Of a stretch of DNA of 63,185 nt, positions 29,999 through 38,561 are shown one piece after another. Below the pieces are notes generated by a model. That model was not told the DNA's origin and did not search any database. It saw nothing but the letters and a program-made list of their open reading frames with translations. The position numbers were made by a program, and so were the translations under genes. Within the stretch, counting starts at the first letter, position 1. Every line of letters starts with the position of its first letter. The stretch covers positions 1 through 63,185 of the forward strand of contig CAMJZI010000005.1 in NCBI GenBank assembly GCA_946410185.1, given 5' to 3'. This DNA is from an uncultured Porphyromonadaceae bacterium (GTDB taxonomy: Bacteria > Bacteroidota > Bacteroidia > Bacteroidales > Muribaculaceae).

Positions 29999-30038
29999 AC
30001 TGATTGCACGTGAGGCAAAACGCCCTCGTGCAATCAGT
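29999..30038 (+). terminator. Strong hairpin after C10 copy 5
   Basis: ACTGATTGCACGTGAGG…CCCTCGTGCAATCAGT. Confidence 0.65.
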
Positions 30039-30179
30039 CTTATTGTCGAGGATTAAAGTTTTGATTCTCTTTCTCTCAACGCACCCGGAGTCTTGGCTCA
30101 ATGGTGTGTAGCACTACCGGCAATGTTTGTTTTTTTTATAATTATGACCAAAATAATTGTCAATTTGCTGTTTTTGGCT

Positions 30180-30187
30180 TACTTTTG
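30180..30187 (+). promoter_or_regulatory. -7 element TACTTTTG upstream of C10 copy 6
   Basis: TAnnTTTG consensus ~100 bp before ATG. Confidence 0.4.
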
Positions 30188-30289
30188 CGAATGTTTTGAG
30201 TGCTGTTGCTGGGTGCAATGGCATATTTCAACATTAACGAGCTGAAGCATAGAATATTAACGTAATAACCAAATAATTTGAATTTATTT

Positions 30290-32716
30290 ATGAAAAAGTT
30301 CTTACTATTGGCCGCTGCGCTATTGGCGGCAGTTCAGCTTTCGGCAGCACCTGTTGATATCAGTACTGCTCAAGCCAAAGCTCAGAGTTTTGTTCAGCAA
30401 AAGATGTACGGTGGTAAACTGGCAGCACCCATCATGGGAGAAATGAAATTGGCTCACGCCGAGATGAATTCCAAGATGCTTGACCGTGCCGTGTATTACA
30501 TTTTCAATTCTAACAATGGATATGTGATTGTGTCGGGTGATGACCGTGCCGAGGAAATCCTGGGTTATGGCGACCACCCATTGGACATTAACACCATCCC
30601 TTGCAACATGAAGGCTTGGTTGGCTACCTATAAGGAGCAGATCGAGTACTTGCAGGCCCATGAGGGAATGAGGGTCGAGACGCCGTCGATGATGGCACCC
30701 TCGCTGCGCATTGCCAGTGTGGAACCGCTGTTGACCGCCAAGTGGGACCAGGAGTCTCCCTATTGGAACCAGTGCAAGATCAATGGTGTGCAGTGCCTGA
30801 CGGGTTGCCCCGCAACCTCGGCAGCAATGGTGTTCCATTATTGGAAATATCCCGATTTTGAAACTCCCGAAGTGCCTGCCTACAGGTGCGCGCTGTCCAC
30901 CTCGGCTTGGGGCGCCGCTTCCTATGTTAACGTGGCTGCCTTGCCTCCTGTGACCTTTGACTGGGAGCACATGCGTGACACTTACACCGGTAATTACACC
31001 ACCCAGGAAGCCGACGCAGTGGCTACGCTGATGCGCTACATCGGTCAGGCCGAGCACATGGAATATGGCAACTCGGCAGCTGGTGGTAGTGGTGTGAATG
31101 CCGACAGCGTTATCTTGATCGCCAATGCCTTCAAGTTCTTCGGTTACGACGAGGAGACCGTGCGCATGGTCAAGAAGACCAGCTCCTATTCTGGCGGTAC
31201 CACACTCTATACCGACACCGAGTGGGCTGCAATGATCCAGGAAGAGCTTGCCGAGGGACGCCCAATCGTATTCTGTGCGGTAGCCGGTGGTTTCTTTGGT
31301 GGCGGTCATGCTTTCAATGTTGACGGTTATGATGCCAGCACCAATAAGTATCACATCAACTTCGGTTGGAGTGGTGACTATAACAACTACTATGCATTGA
31401 ATGCCTTCAATGGTGGCGGTTCGGTTTTCAACCAGTATCAGCAGATGGTTATCGGTATCCAGCCCCCCCTCAATGTGCCTGTCCTGAAGTCTGACCTGTA
31501 CGACTTGTCGATGGAGTGCTACAAGAACAATACTGCAACCTCCACGTTCACCCTCACGGGCCGCAACCTGGAACGCGAAGTGACCTTGACGCTTAACGAC
31601 GAGAACGGCGTGTTCAGCCTTGACCAAGACGTATTGACCCCGAATGCCGACAACAAGCTGTCGCAGCCTGTTACCGTGACCTATGCTCCCAAGACCGAGG
31701 GCGATTACACTGCTACTATCACTGTGAGCACGCCTGGCGTTGATGACTTCGAGATCACCCTGCACGGCAAGTCGGTTTATGAATTGTATCGTCCCATCAT
31801 GCTGCCTGCCGACGAGAATGCCATCACCACGACATCGTTCCGCGCCGACTGGAGCGACCAGACGCCTCCCGAGAATGTGGCCAGCTACACCCTTGAGGTG
31901 AAGCCGAAACCCGATGTCGAATTGCTTGCCGAGGCCGATTGGAGCAATGTTCCCGACGAGAGCGTCAACCATGCAGCTGATGCGGCCAATTACATGCCCG
32001 AGGGCTGGACCTTCACGGGCAGCAACTTCTATCTGGACGGCGGTTTCATCTCTGCTGTTCGCAACTCGGTTATCGATGTTGACTGCGACATGGCCGGTTT
32101 TGATAAGGTGAGCGTTATCATTGATGCCAAGGCTTACACTAAGGGTTCCAACACAACGCTGACTGTGTCGACCGATCTTGAATCACAGACCTTGACGCTG
32201 GCCAAGGATCTGAGCTCCTATCTTGTTGTCCTCGAGGTTGGCGAAAATGCTTTTGTGAGGTTCACAATGGGTTACTATCCCGAGATCCAGAGCATCAAGA
32301 TTTATGGTGGCGAAATCACCGATATCGAGCCCTATCAGCTCCGTGGCGTAAATGTGACAAACGATGAGGGCCACATGATCATCGAGGGCATCACTCCCGA
32401 TAGGTTCTACACCGTGACGGGCCTGATTCCTGGTACTGCCTATCTGTATCGCGTGAAATCGGTCTATGTGAACGATACCCAGAGCAGTTGGAGCAATATG
32501 AAGGAGGTCGTTCTCAAGAGCGATGGAGCTGGCTTGCTCGGTGACGTGAATCATGATGGTGTCGTGGCCATCGACGATGTGACCGACATAATCGACATGA
32601 TCTTGACTGGTACCGAGCCTGCCGACATGACGGTGGTTGACTGTGACCACGATGGCGTTATGACCATTGGAGACGTGACAGCGCTTATCGACTATCTGTT
32701 GACAGGAAACTGGTAA
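30290..32716 (+). CDS. C10 peptidase, dockerin-tailed (tandem copy 6)
   Basis: CLTGCPATSAAMVFHYWKYP; GGHAFNVDGYD; YHINFGWSG; dockerin GDVNHDGVVAIDDV…DCDHDGVMTIGDVTALIDYLL. Confidence 0.92.
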   Translation: MKKFLLLAAALLAAVQLSAAPVDISTAQAKAQSFVQQKMYGGKLAAPIMGEMKLAHAEMNSKMLDRAVYYIFNSNNGYVIVSGDDRAEEILGYGDHPLDINTIPCNMKAWLATYKEQIEYLQAHEGMRVETPSMMAPSLRIASVEPLLTAKWDQESPYWNQCKINGVQCLTGCPATSAAMVFHYWKYPDFETPEVPAYRCALSTSAWGAASYVNVAALPPVTFDWEHMRDTYTGNYTTQEADAVATLMRYIGQAEHMEYGNSAAGGSGVNADSVILIANAFKFFGYDEETVRMVKKTSSYSGGTTLYTDTEWAAMIQEELAEGRPIVFCAVAGGFFGGGHAFNVDGYDASTNKYHINFGWSGDYNNYYALNAFNGGGSVFNQYQQMVIGIQPPLNVPVLKSDLYDLSMECYKNNTATSTFTLTGRNLEREVTLTLNDENGVFSLDQDVLTPNADNKLSQPVTVTYAPKTEGDYTATITVSTPGVDDFEITLHGKSVYELYRPIMLPADENAITTTSFRADWSDQTPPENVASYTLEVKPKPDVELLAEADWSNVPDESVNHAADAANYMPEGWTFTGSNFYLDGGFISAVRNSVIDVDCDMAGFDKVSVIIDAKAYTKGSNTTLTVSTDLESQTLTLAKDLSSYLVVLEVGENAFVRFTMGYYPEIQSIKIYGGEITDIEPYQLRGVNVTNDEGHMIIEGITPDRFYTVTGLIPGTAYLYRVKSVYVNDTQSSWSNMKEVVLKSDGAGLLGDVNHDGVVAIDDVTDIIDMILTGTEPADMTVVDCDHDGVMTIGDVTALIDYLLTGNW

Positions 32717-32735
32717 TCCGGTTTTTACAATGATT

Positions 32736-32766
32736 AAACGGGCTGGCTCATGAGTTGGCCCGTTTT
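32736..32766 (+). terminator. Rho-independent terminator at the end of the tandem C10 array
   Basis: AAACGGGC…GCCCGTTTTT. Confidence 0.75.
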
Positions 32767-32943
32767 TGCTGTCGGGCAGCTTGATTACCGATGGCCAGGC
32801 TTGCTCTTAATTCTTGTTAAATGCCGCAGCAGGGATGAAACCTTGACCGTCGAAATGAGTCTAAAGTGTAAAAAATCGTCAAATAATTTGATGTTTTTAA
32901 GGAAAAGCCGTAACTTTGCAGATTGAAATAGACAAAACGCAAG

Positions 32944-33255
32944 ATGAGACGATTACTCTACATATTGATATCCTTGCTGGCTATTGGGGCTGTGAATGCG
33001 GTCCCGGTGCCAGACAATTTCTTGCCGCAGCGTGTCGAGACCGTTGCGACAGGACCGACGGCGCAGGGCGCTGAGGGGCGTATCGTCTTCACCGCGGGCA
33101 ATAGTGACGCCACTTTTAATGTTTATTCGATTACTGGACAGCTGGTCAAGGTGGTGCGCGTGAGCGCCGAGCAACGTGCATCGGTAGACTTCCCCAAGGG
33201 GTTCTATATCGTGAAATGCAGCAACCAGTGGTCGCGCAAGGTGGTGGTGCGTTGA
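32944..33255 (+). CDS. Small exported protein that is nearly only a T9SS-like C-terminal sorting domain (103 aa)
   Basis: Signal peptide MRRLLYILISLLAIGAVNA; FNVYSITGQLVKVVRVSAEQRASVDFPKGFYIVKCSNQWSRKVVVR resembles type A T9SS sorting domains. Confidence 0.7.
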   Translation: MRRLLYILISLLAIGAVNAVPVPDNFLPQRVETVATGPTAQGAEGRIVFTAGNSDATFNVYSITGQLVKVVRVSAEQRASVDFPKGFYIVKCSNQWSRKVVVR

Positions 33256-33368
33256 TGCACTGCATGTGACACATCTTGTCGCAAGTGCTGTGATGTGAGG
33301 GGAAATGGGCGTGACTGTGTCGCGTCCGTTATGTTTTTTTTGAAAGGGTTTGTTACTGACTGTTGACG

Positions 33369-34817
33369 ATGATTCTTGCCGAATTGTTTCCATATGCCAA
33401 TCTGGTTTATGACATCCTGACGGTGTTGTACGTTATCACCGTGCTGGCCGTTATCATCGTGGTACTGAGCGAGAACCGCAACCCAGTCAAGTCGATGGCA
33501 TGGATGCTCGTGCTGGTCTTGCTCCCCGTTGTGGGATTGCTGATTTATCTTGTTTTCGGACGCAGCCTCAGGGGCATGAAACTGATCTCCCGTTCCCACC
33601 TGCGCGAGCTGCACCACATGAGTGATTACCCCGAGTCCGTAACCCGCAGTTCGGCCCTTAGCGAAGATTCCCGGCAGTTGATCGCACTGGCCAATAAATT
33701 AACCGAGCCTCACATGTTTGACGGGAACGACGTCATGGTGTTCACCCGCGGGCAGGAGAAGTTCGAGGCGCTGTTGCATGACATTGAGCAGGCTCGCGAG
33801 TACATCCTGGTTCAGTATTTTATCATCGAGAACGACCAGACCGGGCAACGCCTTATCGAGGCGCTGGAGCGCAAGGCGCGCGAGGGTGTGCAGGTGAGGT
33901 TGCTCTATGACTACGTGGGGTCGTTCTATGTGAGCCGTCGTGTGCTCAAGCGGATGCGCGCCGCTGGCATTGATGTGCATCCGTTCATGGAATTGACTTT
34001 CACCCAGTTCTTCTTACGTCTCAACTGGCGCAACCACCGCAAGATTGTCGTCATCGACGGCGAGGTGGGCTATGTGGGCGGCATGAATATTGCCGACCGT
34101 TATGTGTGCGGCACAAAGGCTGAGAGGCCCTGGCGCGACACCCATTTGCGCATCAAGGGCGATGCCGTTGCCGCACTGCAATACTCCTTTGCCATCGACT
34201 GGGACTTCACCACCCGTGAATTGCTCACGATGCCGCCCAAGCATTTTGCCGAGCCTCCCAGCGTTCCCGGCCACCTGGTGCAGATGGTGAGCAGCGGCCC
34301 TACCGGCCGATGGAACAACATCTCGATAGTTTTTCTCAAAGCCATCACCCTGGCCAAGCACTGCCTGTATATCCAGACCCCCTATTTTCTGCCCAGCGAC
34401 TCGCTGCTCAAGGCCATGCAGAGTGCCGCGCTCTCGGGCATCGATGTCAAACTGATGATTCCCCGCAAGCCCGACTCCGTGATGTTGCGTCTTGCCACTG
34501 GATCATACATCAAGGAGTGCCTGCTGTCGGGTGTGAAAATTTACTTCTATGAGCCCGAAATGATTCATGCCAAGGTGGTCATTGTCGATGACGAGTTTGT
34601 GACCACCGGATCGACCAACTTCGACTTTCGCAGTTTTGAACACAATTTCGAGTTCAATGCCTTGATATATGGCAAGGAGTTCAATAGCAAGATGAAAGCC
34701 ATCTTTGAGGACGATCTGCGACACTGCACACGTGTGAGCATGGGCAAGTGGAAACAGCGCCCCCTCATCCAGAAGGCTCTTGAGTCGATTGTCAGACTCA
34801 TCAGCCCCATCCTGTAA
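33369..34817 (+). CDS. cls: Cardiolipin synthase (two PLD/HKD motifs)
   Basis: NWRNHRKIVVIDGEVGYVGGMNIADRY and EPEMIHAKVVIVDDEFVTTGSTNFDFRSF; two N-terminal TM helices. Confidence 0.93.
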   Translation: MILAELFPYANLVYDILTVLYVITVLAVIIVVLSENRNPVKSMAWMLVLVLLPVVGLLIYLVFGRSLRGMKLISRSHLRELHHMSDYPESVTRSSALSEDSRQLIALANKLTEPHMFDGNDVMVFTRGQEKFEALLHDIEQAREYILVQYFIIENDQTGQRLIEALERKAREGVQVRLLYDYVGSFYVSRRVLKRMRAAGIDVHPFMELTFTQFFLRLNWRNHRKIVVIDGEVGYVGGMNIADRYVCGTKAERPWRDTHLRIKGDAVAALQYSFAIDWDFTTRELLTMPPKHFAEPPSVPGHLVQMVSSGPTGRWNNISIVFLKAITLAKHCLYIQTPYFLPSDSLLKAMQSAALSGIDVKLMIPRKPDSVMLRLATGSYIKECLLSGVKIYFYEPEMIHAKVVIVDDEFVTTGSTNFDFRSFEHNFEFNALIYGKEFNSKMKAIFEDDLRHCTRVSMGKWKQRPLIQKALESIVRLISPIL

Positions 34818-34827
34818 ACACAATAAC

Positions 34828-35649
34828 ATGATTACCTTTCCTAATGCAAAAATCAACCTGGGCTTGAATATTGTGGAGCGTCGCCCCGACGGTTACCACA
34901 ATATCGAGACTGTGTTTTACCCTATTCCCCTCACCGATGTTCTGGAAATAGTGCCGGCATCGACATCCGAGACAACACTGACCTGTTATGGCAATGCAGT
35001 GGATTGCCCGCCTGATAAAAACCTGGTCATGAGGGCCTACCGCATGCTGCAGGAGCGCTACGACTTGCCCCCGGTGGCGATGCATCTCTACAAGCACATC
35101 CCCGATGGTGCCGGCCTGGGCGGTGGCTCGAGTGACGCTGCTCATGCATTGATGATGCTCAACCAGATGTTCGACATCAAGATTGATGACACTGATATGG
35201 CGGGCATGGCAGCCACGTTAGGTGCCGATTGCGCATTCTTCGTCTATAACCGCCCCATGATGGCAACGGGAGTCGGCGATGTGCTCACGGCTATCGATGT
35301 TGACCTCAAGGGCAAGACCCTGTTGCTGGTCAAGCCGCCAGTGGGTGTGGACACGCGCACGGCCTACAGTCGGGTGACGCCTCATGCTGCTGCATGCGAC
35401 CTCAAGGCTATTGTCAAACTGCCGGTGGCCGCATGGGACGGATTGCTGGTCAATGATTTTGAGGCTAGTGTGTTTGCTGCCCTGCCACAGTTGTGGCTCA
35501 TCAAGTCGCGGCTGATTGATGCAGGGGCGGTCTATGCGGCGATGTCGGGGTCGGGTTCCACGGTTTTTGGCATTTTTGATAATGACAATCTGGCAGAAAA
35601 GGCGGCTGACACTTTTGCCGATTGCGCCACCTTTGTCCTCACTCTGTAA
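34828..35649 (+). CDS. ispE: 4-diphosphocytidyl-2-C-methyl-D-erythritol kinase
   Basis: NAKINLGLNIVERRPDGYHNIETVFYPI, IPDGAGLGGGSSDAAHAL, AAMSGSGSTVFGIF; ATG at 34828. Confidence 0.95.
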   Translation: MITFPNAKINLGLNIVERRPDGYHNIETVFYPIPLTDVLEIVPASTSETTLTCYGNAVDCPPDKNLVMRAYRMLQERYDLPPVAMHLYKHIPDGAGLGGGSSDAAHALMMLNQMFDIKIDDTDMAGMAATLGADCAFFVYNRPMMATGVGDVLTAIDVDLKGKTLLLVKPPVGVDTRTAYSRVTPHAAACDLKAIVKLPVAAWDGLLVNDFEASVFAALPQLWLIKSRLIDAGAVYAAMSGSGSTVFGIFDNDNLAEKAADTFADCATFVLTL

Positions 35650-35760
35650 AATGGGCTGGTAGACTGAAGCTTTTATAGCCTCTTATCCCTGCCCGTGAGG
35701 CATTGGAGCGGTTTTTGTAGGGTCTCTATTGGTAAAAAGCATTATAAACACTACTACGAT

Positions 35761-36342
35761 ATGTCTAAAAAGAATAAGAAGAATCAAAGCGATGAGGCTA
35801 AGGCTGCTCAGCAGGATGTCCTCGACGACGAGAACAAGGAGGAGCAGCTCGCCCAGGAGCAAGTGAACGAGGAAGCTGGCGAAGACCCCGAAAAGAAGAT
35901 TGCCGAACTGGAGGCACAGCTCGAGCATGAGAAAAAGGAATACCTCTTTTTGATGGCCGATTTTGAAAACTTCCGCCGCCGCACCCTCAAGGAGAAGGCC
36001 GATCTTGTCAAAAACGGGGCCGAGAGCGCCATGCGCGACCTCTTGCCCGTGGTTGATGACATGGAGCGTGCGCTCGATGCCATCAGCAAGGGTGGCGACC
36101 TGGATAGCATCAAGGAGGGCGTTGAACTCATCTACAACAAGTTTGTCAAGTACTTGGAGAGCCAGCATGTCAAGGCGATTGACTCGACAGGCAAGGACTT
36201 TGATACCGACGTGCACGAGGCTGTGACCATGTTCCCGGCCCCCGAACCCTCGATGAAGGGTAAAGTCATCGACACGACAATCAAGGGTTACATGATTAAC
36301 GACAAGGTGCTGCGTCACGCCAAGGTGGTCGTGGGCAGCTGA
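35761..36342 (+). CDS. grpE: Nucleotide exchange factor GrpE
   Basis: YLFLMADFENFRRRTLKEK, LLPVVDDMERAL, STGKDFDTDVHEAV, GYMINDKVLRHAKVVV; ATG at 35761. Confidence 0.95.
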   Translation: MSKKNKKNQSDEAKAAQQDVLDDENKEEQLAQEQVNEEAGEDPEKKIAELEAQLEHEKKEYLFLMADFENFRRRTLKEKADLVKNGAESAMRDLLPVVDDMERALDAISKGGDLDSIKEGVELIYNKFVKYLESQHVKAIDSTGKDFDTDVHEAVTMFPAPEPSMKGKVIDTTIKGYMINDKVLRHAKVVVGS

Positions 36343-36407
36343 TAGATAATGGATTAAAAAAAACAAATAGAATCTAGGGACTAGAAAACGAGAAACCAAT
36401 AACGACT

Positions 36408-37586
36408 ATGGCTCAGAAGAGAGATTACTATGAGGTGCTTGGGGTGGACAAGAACGCAAGTGCCGATGACCTGAAGAAGGCCTATCGTAAACTTGCCATC
36501 CAGTATCATCCCGACAAACAGCAGGGCAAGACCGATGCCGAGAAAAAGGCTGCCGAGGAGAAATTCAAGGAGGCTGCCGAGGCTTATAACGTGCTCAGCG
36601 ACCCCGACAAGCGTGCCCGCTATGACCAGTTTGGTTTCGCTGGCGAGCAAATGGGTGGTGGCGGCTATGACGGCGGAATGTCGATGGAGGACATCCTGCG
36701 CCAGTTTGGCGACCTGTTTGGAGGCGGCTTTGGTGGATTCGGCGGTTTTGGTGACTTCTTTGGCGGTGGCGGCGGAGGTCAGGCTCAGCGTGTAAAGCGT
36801 GGCAGCGACCTGCGCGTGCGCGTTAAGATGACGCTCAACGAGATTGCCAAGGGCACCGAGAAAAAACTGCGCATCCCGCGCATGAAGTCCTGCGACCATT
36901 GCCATGGCACTGGAGCCAAGGACGGTACCGCACTCGAGACCTGTCCCACCTGCCATGGCAGCGGTGTGGAAGTGCGCATGCAGCGCACCATGTTTGGCAC
37001 CATGCAGTCCCAGAGTGTTTGCCACACTTGCGGTGGCAGCGGTAAGCGCATCAAGGAGACTTGCCCTCATTGCAACGGCAATGGACTCGTGCGCAAGGAG
37101 GAAGTGGTGAGCATCAACATCCCTGCCGGTGTGGCCGACGGTATGACCCTGCGCATGGGACGTCAAGGCAACGATGCCCCTGGTGGCGGTGTGCCTGGTG
37201 ATCTGCTCGTGGTTATCGAGGAAGTGCGTGACGCACAACTCACCCGTGACGGCAATGACCTTATCTATAACCTGATGCTTGACATCCCCACAGCAGTCCT
37301 GGGTGGCAAGGTGGATGTGCCCACCGTCGACGGTAAGGCACGTGTGACCATCAAGCCCGGTACACAGCCTGGCAGCATCCTGCGCCTGCGTGGCAAGGGT
37401 CTGCCTTCGCCCGAGCGCTACGGGACTGGCGACCTGCTCATCAACGTGATGGTGTACATGCCCGAGAAACTCAATGACAAGGAAAAAGAAGCCATCACCA
37501 TGCTCCAGAACAGTGGTGAGCATGTCAAGCCCAGTGATGGAGACAAGAGTCGTATCTTCTCGCGCCTGCGACACATCTTTGATTAA
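36408..37586 (+). CDS. dnaJ: Chaperone DnaJ
   Basis: J domain with HPD (YHPDKQ), G/F region, four CxxCxGxG zinc repeats. Confidence 0.97.
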   Translation: MAQKRDYYEVLGVDKNASADDLKKAYRKLAIQYHPDKQQGKTDAEKKAAEEKFKEAAEAYNVLSDPDKRARYDQFGFAGEQMGGGGYDGGMSMEDILRQFGDLFGGGFGGFGGFGDFFGGGGGGQAQRVKRGSDLRVRVKMTLNEIAKGTEKKLRIPRMKSCDHCHGTGAKDGTALETCPTCHGSGVEVRMQRTMFGTMQSQSVCHTCGGSGKRIKETCPHCNGNGLVRKEEVVSINIPAGVADGMTLRMGRQGNDAPGGGVPGDLLVVIEEVRDAQLTRDGNDLIYNLMLDIPTAVLGGKVDVPTVDGKARVTIKPGTQPGSILRLRGKGLPSPERYGTGDLLINVMVYMPEKLNDKEKEAITMLQNSGEHVKPSDGDKSRIFSRLRHIFD

Positions 37587-37616
37587 TAGATAATTCCTAA
37601 CTCTTGACAAAAGAAC

Positions 37617-38534
37617 ATGCCCCGACGACACGACCACCGCGTTCCCCGCAACGACGACCGACCCGTCACGCGAGAGGTAAGGCAGTCCACAACGCTGCTC
37701 GATTTTGTAATGCAGGCTCTGGACGGCATCAGCCGTAACAAGGCCAAGTCTATTCTGGCCCATGGCGGTGTCACCGTTGATGGTCAGGTAAGATCTCACG
37801 TGGACTATCCCCTAGACGAGGGGAGTGTGGTCCAGATACGCCGGCATGCCCGTCCGTCGTCGGCCAACAATCCCAATTACCGCATTGTCTATGAGGATCG
37901 ATGGATCGTCGTTGTGGACAAGCAGCAGGGTGTCTTGTCGATGCCTGTGGGGGCTGGCAGCTTGAATATGAAAACGCTGCTCGACAGGCATTTTGCCGAG
38001 ACGCGTCAGCACTGCACCGCCCATGTGGTCCATCGACTGGATTGCCGCACTTCGGGTCTCATGGTCTATGCCAAGAGTGTTGATGTGCAACAGCAGATGA
38101 CAGCCGACTGGCACAGCACCATTATTGACCGTAGGTATGTCGCTGTGGTCGAGGGTGTCATGGAACAGCCGCAAGGCAAGGTGGAAAGCTGGCTGCATGA
38201 CACCGATCGCATGGTGGTCATCAGCAGTCCCGTCGATGACGGCGGCAAGTGGGCTGCAACCGAATGGGAGCTGGTTGAGCAGGCTCCCAACCGCTCGTTA
38301 CTGTTCTTGCACCTGCTAACGGGCCGCAAAAACCAGATTCGAGTGCACATGGCCGACATCGGTCACCCTGTGGTGGGTGATGGAAAATACGGCCACCAGG
38401 ATGACCCCGGTAGCCGTATGTGTCTGCATGCCTTCAGACTGGCGTTTCACCATCCAGTGACAGGCGAAGCTCTCTATTTCGAGACCCCTATTCCCCGATA
38501 CTTCGGCAATGCGCTTCATGCCCCTGAGCCTTGA
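37617..38534 (+). CDS. RluA-family pseudouridine synthase
   Basis: S4-like N-terminus; AHVVHRLDCRTSGLMVYAKS; LLTGRKNQIRVHMADIGHPVVGDGKYG. Confidence 0.92.
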   Translation: MPRRHDHRVPRNDDRPVTREVRQSTTLLDFVMQALDGISRNKAKSILAHGGVTVDGQVRSHVDYPLDEGSVVQIRRHARPSSANNPNYRIVYEDRWIVVVDKQQGVLSMPVGAGSLNMKTLLDRHFAETRQHCTAHVVHRLDCRTSGLMVYAKSVDVQQQMTADWHSTIIDRRYVAVVEGVMEQPQGKVESWLHDTDRMVVISSPVDDGGKWAATEWELVEQAPNRSLLFLHLLTGRKNQIRVHMADIGHPVVGDGKYGHQDDPGSRMCLHAFRLAFHHPVTGEALYFETPIPRYFGNALHAPEP

Positions 38535-38561
38535 GGCTCATTGATGGCGGCGTAATCTCGA

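Noticed and set aside
17529-32716. Possibility that the tandem array is a toxin/defense island
   Set aside because: No nucleases, NTPases, integrases or immunity-like small ORFs; all members are exported proteases with digestive/adhesive domain layouts. No separate protease-inhibitor gene was seen.
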